Shown here piece after piece: positions 22,380 through 34,399 of a DNA stretch of 64,000 bases; position 1 is the stretch's first letter; the number at the start of each line of letters is the position of its first letter. The notes beneath the pieces were generated by a model. It had not been told where the DNA came from. It searched no databases and worked only from the letters and a program-made list of their open reading frames with translations. This DNA comes from Isoetes taiwanensis (Eukaryota > Streptophyta > Lycopodiopsida > Isoetales > Isoetaceae): NCBI GenBank assembly GCA_021234155.1, contig JAJEKV010000092.1:622001-686000 (forward strand). The letters run 5' to 3'. Both the position numbers and the translations under genes were made by a program.

Positions 22380-22985
22380 TATGTTTAGGGTAACATCTCT
22401 TTGTATCATGATAGTTCCCATTGGTGGTTGTACGTCCTCGCTCGAGACCTTGGCGATTACTCCACCCTTGGGGACATCGAGGATGTGCAAACATCCTGGT
22501 TGTGTTTTGATTCTCAGGGCGTGGAGAAATGTGGTGAGCATTGTACCATTGTCCAGCTGAACAGGTATATAAATTGCTTGTAGAATGAGTGGAATGGATG
22601 TTTGCTAATGCTAGATCCATATACAGGATGTTTAGGATTTACCTACAGATTAGAGGTGCATCTGAGGAGGTACGGGATGGGCTTACACCTCTCGTTATCG
22701 AAGACATGGACGTGCCTAGCCAGGTTGATGCAACCAGTTGCGGCGTCCACGTGGCTTTGACCATGCGCTTGTTGGCAAATAGTTTCTTCATTAAGGATTA
22801 CATTGATGGAGCCTCGTCTAGTGCTGCTCAGGTACATCACAATAAACCCTTGAATTTTTCTTCTTTTTGCACATGACTTGGAAAACCACTTCATATGATT
22901 TTCTTTTATAGGTTGGATGGAATTGGTTTAACCCTTCCTCGCAGATCCGAGGAGAGCGACAAGTCTTCTCCTCTGCTATTGCGTT
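22380..22985 (+). pseudogene. Ulp1-like cysteine protease (C48) fragment
   Basis: Plus-strand pieces show the C48 catalytic order. SSHWWLYVL (catalytic His) lies at about 22417-22443 and WLCFDSQ (catalytic Asp) at about 22500-22520, in one frame from 22401. The Cys motif QVDATSCGVHVALTMRLLAN (Gln then Cys) lies at 22721-22780 in the frame that starts at 22589. A GT donor follows AAQ at about 22829, and a short downstream exon may follow the AG at 22912 (VGWNWFNPSSQ). SUMO proteases of this type are often carried as remnants by plant Mutator-like and CACTA elements. The piece lies directly outside the T2 flank. The frames before the Cys motif are interrupted. Confidence 0.75.
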
Positions 22986-23244
22986 ATTGTAAGCATTGTG
23001 GCTTTCTCATAACAAGGTCAAGGGTTTATGACTCATATGTATCAAAACACTTGTCACATTTATCAAGTACTTGAGTTTGCATCATTTACTTAAGTTTGTT
23101 TCTTTTTTTCTTTTGGTCTCTTGCATGTACGACGGAAGAATATTTAACAAAGACAAAGGTTATGCAATAGAGATTATGTAGAGCATAGTGCCATGATGCA
23201 ACATAGTAGAGTGCAACTTCACACGTACGCACTATCGAGTTTCT

Positions 23245-24430
23245 AACTGCATGTGGAAACCTAACCTATTTTCCTCCTCATATGGAAACCTAACCTGTTT
23301 TCCTCATCCTGTGGAAACCCTTCCTCCTATGGAAACCCTTCCCAATTTCCATCATGCAAGGAAATCGGGAAGGGTTTCCACTCAAAATTTGAATTTTGAT
23401 CAAATTTTGAGTGACGTGCGCTCGATGGACGTGCGCCTTAATGTCGGGCGTCCGTGTGGAAAGGCATGAGCCATAAAGGCTCACGTGTGTAAATATTAAA
23501 AAAAAAAAATAATTTTGTGGAAACCCTTCCGGCTTTCCATGGAAACCCTTCCGGCTTTCCAATATGGAAACCCTTCTGGCTTTCCATGGAAACCCTTCCG
23601 AGTTTTAGTGGAAACCCTTCCGGGTTTTCAATTTCTGGAAAACCGGAAGGGTTTCCGACATGGAATAAAATAACGGCTAAGGTTAGCCAAATGGCTATCT
23701 TTTAGCAGTTTTGCCAAGAAAAATGGCTAAAGTAAATGGAAAAAATGCCCAAAAAAAAGAAAATTTTAGCCCAATTTTTTTTCTTCCCGAGTGAGTTTTT
23801 AGGTTGAATAGCCAAACCTTTACCTCCAGATATATCCATCAAGACATCGATTAGCTAAACCTAAGATAGAGTAGGCTTGGAAAAATGGATAGATTAGCCC
23901 AAAATTCAACACCAATGTATGTACTAACTTTAAGAAATTTCAAATAGGGTTTATATTTTTCTTTTTTTTCCACTTTCTTTCTTGTTCCAAGTACAAAATT
24001 GAAGCATTAGAGGAAAAGGAACTACGTAGTCCCCTTTTGACATGTTCATGTATGTTTGCATCTTGATTTATGTATCTAAAATAAATTCAATGTCTTTGCC
24101 AAAATGCTTAGAATTTTTTAAATTACTATAGCGTGATGGCTAATATACGCCTTTCTATTTTGCGAAAGTTTAGCCAAAAGCAAGAAACTATGATGGAGAA
24201 AAACCATTTAGTTTAGCCAAGTGTTAGAAACTTCTAGCCCCAATTTGAAGGTAGTTTAGCTAAACCTACTTTGGCTACACTAAAATATAGGAGTAGTAAT
24301 TTATTCCATGGTTTCCGAAACCCTTCCGGGTTTTATTGAAAACCGGAAGGGTTTCCACTAAAACCCGGAAGGGTTTCCATGGAAAGCCGGAAGGGTTTCC
24401 ATTAAAACCCGGAAGGGTTTCCATGGGAGG
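23245..24430. mobile_element. fold-back-like element with inverted subterminal repeats GGAAACCCTTCC
   Basis: The left side (23245-23365 and 23517-23660) carries repeated GGAAACCCTTCC units followed by GGC/GGGTTTTCC. The right side (24305-24425) carries at least four units in the opposite sense, CCGGAAGGGTTTCC, after one in the left sense. The interior is AT-rich and non-coding. Such inverted subterminal arrays are typical of non-autonomous DNA transposons of fold-back or CACTA-like type. The exact ends and target duplication are not resolved. A palindromic TTTGAATTTTGATCAAATTT lies at 23380-23405. Confidence 0.65.
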
Positions 24431-24827
24431 CCAACCCAAATCGGGCGTACTTAGAACCATCGAATGTATTACCGTAAAAGCCAATGAAGTTCACGAGAAC
24501 CTTTATTGTAAAGGTTCTTCAATAATTGAGATAGGGTAATTTTAAGAATCCATATTAGTGGCACCAATAAATCCCTTAGCTACGAAAAGTGGTATCCTAT
24601 CCTATTGTTTAAATTTGGATTTTCCGGTTTGGAGGAAAAACTTTTGGATTTTTCTTTAGCCACATTTACTAAGATTTTGAGATTTTATTGGGGAATTTAG
24701 ATGCCTGAAAAAAATCCCGATTTCCGAAAATCGAAGATGCATTTTTTGCTATGATTTCTAAATTCGTTTTGAGGCTTCAGAGTTGCAGCTGTCGAAGCCT
24801 GCATGTTAGCCATATGGATTGGCATGT
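24431..24827. other. no gene recognised
   Basis: AT-rich spacer between the fold-back element and the second copy of the GGGTTGCCCC repeat; nothing supported. Confidence 0.5.
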
Positions 24828-25002
24828 TTTTGGGTTGCCCCTAAGGGGGCAAACCCTTGTTTATGTGGGTTTGTGGCATATTATAGGTATATGCCAGTAT
24901 ATGCTTGAAATATGCCTATGACTGCTAAAAACCCCTTATTGGCTGTAAATGCTCGGTCGTTTTCGTTGTTGGGCAGCCACTCTTGAAACTGGCTAACCGG
25001 AA
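24828..25002 (+). repeat. dispersed GGGTTGCCCC repeat, copy 2
   Basis: Second copy of 13994-14168. Here it lies directly outside T1; in copy 1 it lies at the break inside the body. Confidence 0.7.
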
Positions 25003-25448
25003 TAGTCCAAAATACAGAGAGGGACGGGACTATCTAAGGTCCATAAAGCAATATATTCTTACCAACCCACAAGAACTTTTGATGCTAAGGAGAAAGTGTC
25101 TAACAATAGCTTAACATTATGAAGATTTTTAGCCTTGGCAATTAGGAACAAAAAGATATTCCTAGCATATTCTTGGGTAGACTCTTATAGCAAACCAAAC
25201 TACAACATTTGAAGTGAAGTGGCTTTCTTATTGGGCGTTCAAAAACAAAGTACAGTAGTATAGTAGTAGAAATGTTTGGCTAAGAAATATAAAGTCAAAT
25301 AAACCCCGGAACTAGACAATCACCGAGAATTTTAATAAGAAAGAGATAACCCACAATGAAACTCAGGGTCAGAGATTTATCAACTGGAATAAAAACTATG
25401 CCCTTTGGGTTTTCAAGGAAAACCATGGAGATAAATAACAGACTAGGA
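25003..25448. repeat. T1 flank, copy 2
   Basis: Copy of 12064-12505 in the same orientation, ending GACTAGGAGCAAT. It joins the right end of the body module (GCAAGCCCATCATCC, the reverse of 22098), whereas the first T1 joins the left end. Confidence 0.85.
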
Positions 25449-28400
25449 GCAATGCAAGCCCATCATCCATCCAACATTTGACACTAATCTTTATGCGTCC
25501 ATCGTCTCACACATAACAGGTGTAAACTCTCAATGACCATGAAGCTTGATAGAGTGAAGAAGTCAGAAATAATATCGAAACAATTCTTCCATAGTTGTAA
25601 GGACAAGGTCCCAATTCGAATGCGGCTTGAATTATATCACGATAGCTTGATAAAATGAAGAAGCATCGTCCATAGTCATGAAGCCACAACCCAACTCAAA
25701 TGCATCTTGAGTTAGATCTAAAGGAACAAAAAACTTTATAATGAAATACGTTAAGAAATCATTAGTCACGTCAAAATCAACAAACAAGCATATACAAGAG
25801 CATATGAGTCCAATATGAATAAGAAATAAGCAAACCACCTATATAAAATTAGCACAAGCCAAGAAACAAATGACCATGATAGTTTGATAGACTGCAAAAG
25901 CAAGAAAAATTTTAAAAAAAATTCCATAGTCATGAAGCCACGTTCCAATTCGAATGCAGCTTGGATTAACTCTAAAAGAACAAAGAAAATGAGATGCAAT
26001 AAGGAACTGTCAATCATGTCCAAAATCAACAAACAAGCATACACAAGAACGAATCGAGTAAGAAATAAGCAAACTGCTTCTATAAAAATGTGGACAAGCG
26101 ACGGGACAGGGAAGAACATCCGCCTAGCCAGGATAGTGCGGGGAAGAGCATCCATCCAATCAACACAATGAAGCAAATAGGACGGGGAAGAACATCTGCC
26201 TAGTTAGAAAATATCAAATGCAACTAAGGCAGGGAAGAACATCGACCTATAAACTATAAATGAAGGAAAAGTAGACAAGCAAGATGAGGACAAAACGCCA
26301 ACCACAAATTCCAAGTACCTTGCAAAAGGGCATGGGAGGGTGAGAAAATAGGAAGATAAAACACAAAAGAATGAATGCTCAAGAGGAAGTCCGATGATGA
26401 AAACCTAGAATAGACAAAATATATAAGTTGTAAAAAAGGCCCCATGAGAATAAAATAGACGTTTCAAAAAAGGCCCATCTTCTCCAAGAATGATGGTTCT
26501 ATGTTGTCATAGAACCATCGCATTCTTGGGAAGATTTTTATAGCAAAACAAACTAGAACATTTGGCCGAAAGAAGAGGAACACTCCACCTTATAAACCCT
26601 ATATGCAATGGTAGGTGGCAGAAAGAAAAATTAGCAAGAAGAGAAAAGATAAGATGCAATGCAAGATAAAATCGAGAGAAAGAAGTCAACAAACATCAAG
26701 AAAGAAAAGAAAAGAAAATGAAAAACAACCAAGGAATGCAATTGGGGAATGGCACCCCACTTGTAGCCACGAACACAGGGGCAATCGTGAACGTTCTGTA
26801 AGGAAGAACAAGTACCCAATTTCAACCAAAAATACTTAAATGGCAATCGACATATCACTTAAGAAGTTCATGTAAGCACTGCCTTAGCCATAGGGTATAA
26901 GGAACGTAACATTCTGGGAAGGGACTCACAATGGACAAGGAAAGAGATGCTGCTGTGAGAAGACGCCGATAACGAGCCACCAGAACGACGAGCACATATA
27001 TAGCTGCTCGTCCCATCCCAAAATAACGACCCGAGAGCTCGGATCGATGTCAATAAATGGAGTTAGTACACAAAGAAGACCATTGAAAAAGGTATGAAAA
27101 ATAAAAGCTTATTGGAAGTGTGAATACAAGCAAAAAAAGGATGGAAACAAGTCAGACCTATACCTCAATAGAGAATACTTATACAGGTCCATTACATTAC
27201 TTTGAATCTAGGTAAAATGGAGCAAAGAAAGGCTAACAAGACACATAAAAATATAGAAAAAATGAAATCACAATAAACATGAGCAAGGCCAAGGTCAATA
27301 TTTTATGAAAAGAGATATAAACAATGGAATCTAGAAGCTTAAAACCAAACAACGGCTTCGATATGGAATGGTAAGGCGTGATTATTTGGTTTTCGGTAAT
27401 TGAACCATCGCAACAAAAATACTAGCAGACATATACATACTATAGCTGAGACATAAGTTACATTATATCTAGAGCAAAGCAATGAAGCACCTCCGTATTG
27501 TACAGTCCAATAGACATAGGCAAAAATATAAATATTTCTAAACTAATGAGAAGAAGTTTTGAAGCATCCTTTTATCAAAAAAGGCCAATGGACATAGCGA
27601 AAAAATTTATAGTACATAGACAAATGCGAAGAAAGTTAGCAATATTGATGCAAGGAATTGATCTCAAATAGAGGTAAACCCAACAATGAAATTCTAATGA
27701 CGATAATGAAAAAAGACAAGAAGTTCTAATGCCCAATAAGTTGGCATCTTTCATAAAGCAACTAGACATGCCATATCAATCAAGTCTAAACAATGAAGTC
27801 AATACGAGGGGGTGAAGGAAAAATAAAAAACAAGCACCCTTGTGAAAGATGGCAAATATGCTTGCAAACAAATCCAAGTAATGATAAAGAGAAGGGAATA
27901 GAACAGATCTAAGAACAATGGTGAGAGGGAAATATAAATTGAGGAAAAACAAAACGACTATTATTAGGAAGACGTCACAAAAAGGGATATTATTCTAGCC
28001 AAACAAAAAAGGCGCACGAGATAATGAAACATAGAATGGTAACTACCTAGGACATTTAGAGAAAGAAAAACATTAATCCAACAAAGTATAAAAAGAGCTT
28101 TTCGTAGGACCTCGTCAATCAAAACGAAAAGGCAAACCATCTAGGATATTCATCCTAAGCAAACAAAGGAAAAAACGTCATCGTCATCGAGACATGTTTT
28201 TACAAAAGAAAGGTTAGAAAAACATTAAGAAGGTTGGAAATCTATTAGGCAGAATTTTGGGCAAATCTTATAAGCTACAAATTTTGAACAATCTGGGTTG
28301 GAAAATGGAGAATAGAAGGTAAAGATGCGGGCGGCTTCCAAAACAGAAAACAACGTTCGAAAAAAATGTTTGGCAAAGAAATCCAAAAACAAACTAAGAA

Positions 28401-28473
28401 CTTTGCAGAAGAACCGAGAACAACTTCAACCCAAACCCTATTGACAAAAATGATTTTTAGAGCGGAAATATTA

Positions 28474-28795
28474 GGGTAAAAGCATGTTAGGGTGTACCAC
28501 TTTTGGAACCTGCAAAAGTACATACACTAGGTACTTCAGAACTGGGTACTTTCTCATTTTTCTTTTCATTGAAACAAATACAAAAATTCAAAATAAAAGT
28601 CAAGGACGTGTTAATATTCAAAGTTAAGATAAAGATAATGCTATCGGAGACCAATATATGTATAAAAAGTTCTAAAACATACTTTATATTGAGATATTAC
28701 ACAGGTACCCAGTACCCAGCTCTGGCTACCTTTTTAGGTACTTTTTTTGTCACTAAATAATACTTTTTAAGGGACACCCTAACATGCTTTTACCC
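28474..28795. mobile_element. 322-bp MITE with ATTA target duplication
   Basis: Terminal inverted repeats start GGGTAAAAGCATGTTAGGG and agree over at least 22 bases. ATTA lies on both sides (28470-28473 and 28796-28799). The other body copy (19921-19940) has one uninterrupted ATTA at this point, so the insertion and its 4-base (or TTA) duplication are directly visible. No coding capacity. Confidence 0.9.
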
Positions 28796-28950
28796 ATTAA
28801 AGCCAATATCGAACAAACCTATTACATTACATAAGTAATCCATTGGCATCCAATCTAGATTCTCCATATAGAAGTAGCCCAAAAGAACTTTCCGAAAAAA
28901 AGAAGGAACATTCTAAAGAATTCTTTAAAGAGAATAGAATAGAATAGAAT

Positions 28951-31900
28951 ATGATTTTATCGTCCACGGAGACCAACTGGCCTATGGGACCCAAGTACAA
29001 AGAGAGAGCAGCAGGTGTATTACTACCAGGATTAAAAAACCCCCGCCCCGAAGGGTTTTCGGGGGAAAAACCTTAGTAGCAATAAGGATCTTTGACATAC
29101 ATGCACTGATTATATACATAATCACAAGAAATGGTGAGGTTAATGTGGACGGGGGGGCATAAGCGAAGTCCACGTATCCATTACCTCCGGAGGTACGATC
29201 CCAACAAGCCCTACGAGAGGCCCGTGCTTTCGGTAGCTCATGCAAGGCCCGATGGGGCACAACTAACCGAGAGCATACCGAGCCCGGATATGCTCAAATG
29301 CGGCCGGACAGGCACGGAGGGCGTGACTTTCATCCTCAATGGCGGTTGGCTGACAAAGGCGGACTCTGTCGCCCTCACGCGGCTCGAATCCATCTCCCCG
29401 TCTCAATGCGGAGGTGGTGTGCACTGTCGCGAATGGAAGCAATCACCCTGCGCTTTTTCATGGGTAGATGGGTGCGCAGGTAGTGGTGTGGGCCCCCCGA
29501 GCATGGGATTAACTCATTGCCGTCGATAATTTGCCACCTTGACATGTAGCGGGGCCTCTGCATCCCAAAGCTTGGCCATGAAGCAAGCATCCAAATCTTG
29601 CTTCAAAGGCGGTAGCGTTCCGCCGGTGTATGCCTTTGGTCCACATCGCGGTGCTGCACATTCCATAGCGAGAACCACTAGGCTTGCTTGTCTTTCCGGT
29701 GAAGCTTTGAGTCGCATTTTGCGGGCCCATCGCCCTTGCCAAAGCAAGGTTGGGCAGTAGGGCTTCATCCATAGCCACCACCTTCGGAAGTAAATAATGT
29801 GGCGTTCAGTAGCAGCCCTACGTAATGGAAGGAAGCACGTCTCTTGGAGCAAGATCGATATGGGGCGAGTGGATTTCACTCCCGGTGCGGGCCAAGAAAG
29901 CGTGCATGCACTGCTCTAGATCGTTCAAGTGGTGAGGGATATCAGCGGCCCCCACATACGCCCCATAGAGGAGGACGGTTCAACCAAGGCCACGAACAAG
30001 TGTGCACTGGTGACCCCATGCATCTGACTACGCCTTGTATTTGTTGTTTTGCATTGCATCTGAGGGCTTTCCGACTGCGGTGACCCGTAACGATGGATGC
30101 ATCCCGGTGTGTGGTAGTAGAAAACTCAATGCCCAAATACTTATAAGGCTGAGCCACCTCCACTACACCTTACGGTAAGTGAATGAGGGAAGACATGGGT
30201 CTTAGGGATGATGGGACCGAGTGACACCCTTGTCTTGGCCAAGTTAACTCTCATGTCGGTGAATTGGCGAAAGTGTCCAAAGCATCCGGTGGCGTTGCAT
30301 GTCCTGCTGGGGGTATATGCGGCAGTCAACATCATCGGCATATATGAGTTGCGGATTATGTGGTGCATCAACCGGCGCCTCCCGTGCTTTCGGCTAGCCA
30401 TTCTTCTAGGCGGTCAATGTACAAGTTTAAGAGCGTCGGGGATAGAGGGCAGCCTGGCGCACCCCAATGCTACTAACAACGGGCTCCCGACGGTGTGAGA
30501 CGGCCGGAGCAAGCCTCATTATAGTTACGTATATAGCATGCGCGCAAGTCGACGGGGGTCCCTAGTCGTCTCAATCGTCCCACAACTTATCCCAGAGGCA
30601 GCGTGTCAAAAGCCTTTGCGAAATCCACAAAACAACAGTCTGCATTCGGCGTCGATTCGGCTATCCTCTATGAGTGTTCGCAGAGTGAAGATATGGTCAA
30701 TAGTAGAATGCCGGGGGGAAGCCTGCCGCGCATCTTGAGCCCGCACTTCTCCATCCTCGCCCAAAGTGTCAATGCGCCGCTCAAGAATCGGACAAACAAC
30801 TTGGCAAAGGCGAGGCCCGACCATAATGGTGCGATAGTTGGTCACCGTGGGGTCCCCTGCTTTGTATATGGGCACAACTCTCTTGGTAGTCGGTCGGGGG
30901 GAAGCCTTCTTACAATGCCGTTGAAGAGTCTTTGTGGAGAACCGGCACCATTGGGGGCCCGCCCACTTGAGAAGCTCACCCGCATACCATCCAAATCTGG
31001 CCGCCTTCCGTTAGCGAGGCATTGCGGCCCATTATGACATCCCCTTCAAGAATGACCGATTAGGCTCTGTCAAGGAGGAGAATGGGTGCCGGCTTCCCAT
31101 TGGGTCATACAGTGGCGCAAGTATCTCACCCATTGTTCGGGGTAATATTTCACGTGGGTCATGCGGGCTTACTCAAGACCTTTCTCCATAAGGCCCTAGG
31201 GTGGCGGTCTAGAAGACCAAACATCATTCTTTGGTGCTCATAAAGGTACCGGGCTTTCTTGGTCTTGAGGAAGGGCGGTATTGACGGACGACGGCAAGCG
31301 GGTGAATGGTGGGGTCCGGCAATTGGCGGAACCATCGTTTCAACTCGACATTAGTCATCGAACCCGATGATTGCGGGGAAGGTGGTTGCAGCCCCCGTGG
31401 ATCGTCGAGGCGGTCTCTCCCAAAGCATCATCCCCTACCCTCGGAAGAGCTGGTTCATTTGGGCCGTCTATTTGTTGAAGTGTGGGGAGTTGCAGCACTC
31501 CCGGCAGCTCATGCTCAAGCATCCTCGCATAGACCGCCGCATGATCATAGTCCAGACGCAACCGTGGTACATGGGGTGTTGGGGCAATGGGTGCTCGGTT
31601 GGCCTGCCAATCTATCTGCAAGAGGTGGGTGATGGTGGAGTCTACTTCCTCGTCCGGCCACCTGTCCGGGCGACGGGCGAAGCAGTGATCAAGTGTAGGC
31701 ATTGCTCGATGCCGCTAGCACGTAATCCACCACCTTTGGTGCCGCCCCACTGGTTCTCCCGTCTACAAGTGAAGCGGGCCGGAGGGCGGCCATTGTGCCG
31801 ACCCATTGCAAATGACCCGGTCAAAGATCTTGCCCGACAGCGGCCGGGCTGGCCATACCGTGTCACCTGGCTGTCATCTGACGCCCTTGGCCAAACCATC

Positions 31901-32140
31901 TCTGCGGGGTCCATTTGCAACACATCCTCAGCTAGAGGTGCGAATTTTGGGATCTGCTTTGCCCCTGTGCGCGCACTGAAATCTCCAAGCAACATGACCT
32001 TGCCCAATTGTCTGTACTGCTGTATGTCATCATATAGATCAACATAGGGCTCCTGCCTGTCCACATCCAAGTGCGTGTGGTAAAAGTTGCTCTCAGCATG
32101 TGGGAAGTAGCAAGCCGCCACAAAGAGAGGGCTGCCATCT
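28951..32140 (-). mobile_element. 5'-truncated non-L1 LINE (LINE2) with EN and RT remnants
   Basis: Minus-strand element of about 3.2 kb that is more GC-rich than its surroundings. Sense order: endonuclease (from 32115: ACYFPHAESNFYHTH, LLGDFSARTG); RT finger region (30875-30606: PIYKAGDPTVTNYRTIM, RPRHSTIDHIFTLRTLIED); active-site region near 30330 (decayed YADD); then YKYLGIEFSTTTH at about 30140; and a C-terminal RIETGRW at about 29400. Several frameshifts and stops break the ORF. The 3' end is TCCGTGGACGATAAAATCAT followed by (TATTC)n rather than poly-A. The body copy at 19752-19800 gives the empty site, which already had a GAATA/TATTC microsatellite. The 5' end lies mid-endonuclease, so it is truncated. 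Confidence 0.85.
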
Positions 32141-32230
32141 ATTCTATTTAAAAAGAAAAGGCATGAGAAACATGAAAGGTTGTAAAATGGAACATCTAAC
32201 AAGTGGATTATGGAACATATTGGCAAAGAA

Positions 32231-32336
32231 GAGGAGGTTAACCCTCCTCTTGAGCAGATTATGGGAAATAAACCCTCGAGGCCGGCAGGCCGAGAGGGTT
32301 TATTTTCCATGATCTGCGAAAGGGGAGGGTTGACCT
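32231..32336. repeat. 106-bp long hairpin
   Basis: Left arm GGAGGTTAACCCTCC... and right arm ...GGAGGGTTGACCTCC pair over about 50 bases with few mismatches, closing on GGCCGGCAGGCC. Absent from the equivalent place in copy 1 (19678). It may be a small fold-back element or one end of the larger insertion that follows. Confidence 0.75.
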
Positions 32337-32337
32337 C

Positions 32338-33360
32338 CCTTAAACCACAGGCCGAGCAATTTTTCAGATGTGAGCAGTTTATCCAAGCTTGGTGTAGATT
32401 GATAAGCTTGCTGTAGATTGATAAGCTCCCCAAATCAACATATCTATTACTCTGGCAAAAGACTCGTTGTTCTGAATCTATTACTGGTTTTAAACACAGA
32501 TGGAAATTTGCTGCTTGAAGAAAGGGTAGAAAAATGCTCTGGAGTTCTGGCGCAGCAAACAGAATTTCCCAACCTTTTTAGATTCTGCAACCTTGTTTAA
32601 GAAAGCTAAATTTTATACTGAGCAAGCTGAAAAATAACAGTTCCGACAGAAGTTTAGGCTTCCAATCTCCAAGAGGCAATAAAAGCAGAGCAAGGCCCAT
32701 TAAACAACCTAGTGGGCTATAAGCATGGTCGAGTTCGGAGGATTTGGTAGGCAATGCATTCGCAGATCATTGCTGCAGATGGGATAGCCCATGATCAAAC
32801 TCGCTTTAAGAGGCAGAGATCCATTACAGAATCGTCGGAACTGCCACAAAATACAGTTTTCCCCACTCTCACAAGAATTATCTGCCTTAACTGAGCCGGC
32901 TTCTTCCCTTGCAACACCTCAGGATATGGATAATGCCATCCGCTCAACATATTTGGTTCAGCAAGTACCTTGCTTCCTAGAAATGAAGATAGATCCCAAA
33001 TAATACAAGCAACACAGCACAGATGGAATACAGAAAAATATGAAGACGCATTGCCACACCCACTCATTCTGCGAAGCTCCATCGCCACTCGATCTGTGGG
33101 AGCTTCATCTGCAGAGGAGCCGTCATGCATCGAAACAGAGCAAACAGGGAGAAAATGGACGGAGGTAGCGATGAAAGCGCCACGTGGCAAAGTGGCAACT
33201 GTTAGATTCGAATATTATAATATTCGAAAGATTATCGTGATAATCTCTAGGAGATTATCATGATAATCTTCTGCTACCCCAAGTTCTATGATATAATCAT
33301 TTTTGATCCAACGGCTAAGGACGGTCAGATTGCGATAAATTGCGAGACCTGTGGTTTAAG
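32338..33360. mobile_element. 1.0-kb insertion bounded by a 14-bp inverted repeat
   Basis: CCTTAAACCACAGG at 32338-32351 is mirrored exactly by CCTGTGGTTTAAGG at 33347-33360. Together with the adjacent hairpin it interrupts the body module between AAAGAAG and GGTCTAACGAGG, which are contiguous in copy 1 (19665-19685). No coding region is recognised. The family and target duplication are unresolved. Confidence 0.6.
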
Positions 33361-33775
33361 GTCTAACGAGGTCAAGCATGAATTACGATATGCTTATGGC
33401 AAGATCTTGAGGAAGGTTCATGTACAAATGTAAAGGAGGGGTATTGTGGAACTAGTCACAAGGTGACATATGTTGAGTTGGAAACTATAGATTGCTTGTA
33501 AATCGTTTGCAAAGAAAGAAAAGGCAAAAAAGGAACCATCACGTAATAAAGGCACCAAGGAAAACAATAGGAAGATGGCAAGGAAAACCAAAAAATTGGG
33601 TTTGAAAAGTGAAGCATGTAAGAGTTCAAAAGAATAATGTGCTCTTAATCTGGCACAACCGGATTTTGAGGTCCTAAATGCTGGAGCAAGCAGAGGGGCC
33701 GATTTGGTCTTGAATGTACAATCACAAATAACTTTGGAGACCAAGCACTTTTACATCCTACCAATTAATAGTACA

Positions 33776-34390
33776 AGAAATTTATCGCGGTGGCCAAGGC
33801 CGCCGCGAACATTTCTCTTCTTCCAAATCCATTAAGGGGGATCTGTGTCAACTTGGATGCTTTGCCCTCATATTGAAGAAAATAATGTTATTTCAAGGCT
33901 CTCAAAATGAGGTTCAAATTTTGAGATTCACTTTTGCTCGCATTAGTTAGAAGTGTGCTTAAAAGCAAACGTTTAAATAAAACCTCATTAACCAAGGGAA
34001 AAATGCCATTTTAATAGTTAAGTATTGAACCTAAGTGATTATGATCTAAAAGGCTCTTATCCAAAGCCCTATGTGATCATGAATTGCATTAAGAGGAGGA
34101 GGCTATTTCTAGAGAATAATCCATGCCTATTCACTAATCCATTTAATAAGATCTTGCTAAGGCCATTCTTGATGAATCTGCACTATTAGAGTTCCAGAAT
34201 TTTCATGATGGGTATTTTTGCATTTCTGACTCCAGAATTTTCATGATGGATATTTTCCCATTTTCGACATGTGTTGGTCCAATATTGGGGTCGAATTGGT
34301 CAATTTACAATAAAAACCCATGTTCCCTTCAGAATCAAACCACTTAATTGATTCTTGAGAAAGCTCTTAATTCTGCATTGGTAAAGGATT
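33776..34390. other. non-coding start of the 18-kb block in repeat copy 2
   Basis: No gene. Contains the GC-rich palindrome CGCGGTGGCCAAGGCCGCCG at 33787 and a tandem pair of about 38 bp with CCAGAATTTTCATGATGG at 34194-34260. Confidence 0.5.
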
Positions 34391-34399
34391 TTACATTTC

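Larger units (their letters stand above)
25449..33775 (-). mobile_element. body module, right part, copy 2 (inverted), with nested insertions
   Basis: Reverse complement of 22097-19446 followed by 13998-13740. It is interrupted by a MITE (28474-28795), a LINE2 (28951-32140) and a 1.1-kb insertion (32233-33358). At 33595 the two halves of the body are joined directly (AAACCCAATTTTTTGGTTTT when reversed), which shows that the block at 13999-19445 in copy 1 is the insertion. It retains about 780 bases (25655-26440) that copy 1 lost. Non-coding throughout. Confidence 0.85.

Noticed and set aside
23245-24430. CRISPR-like repeat array
   Set aside because: Units are contiguous or variably spaced, occur in both orientations, and the context is plant nuclear DNA.
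29131-29529. 132-codon plus-strand ORF and other long plus frames at 29-32 kb
   Set aside because: They are antisense shadows of the GC-rich LINE2 on the minus strand.
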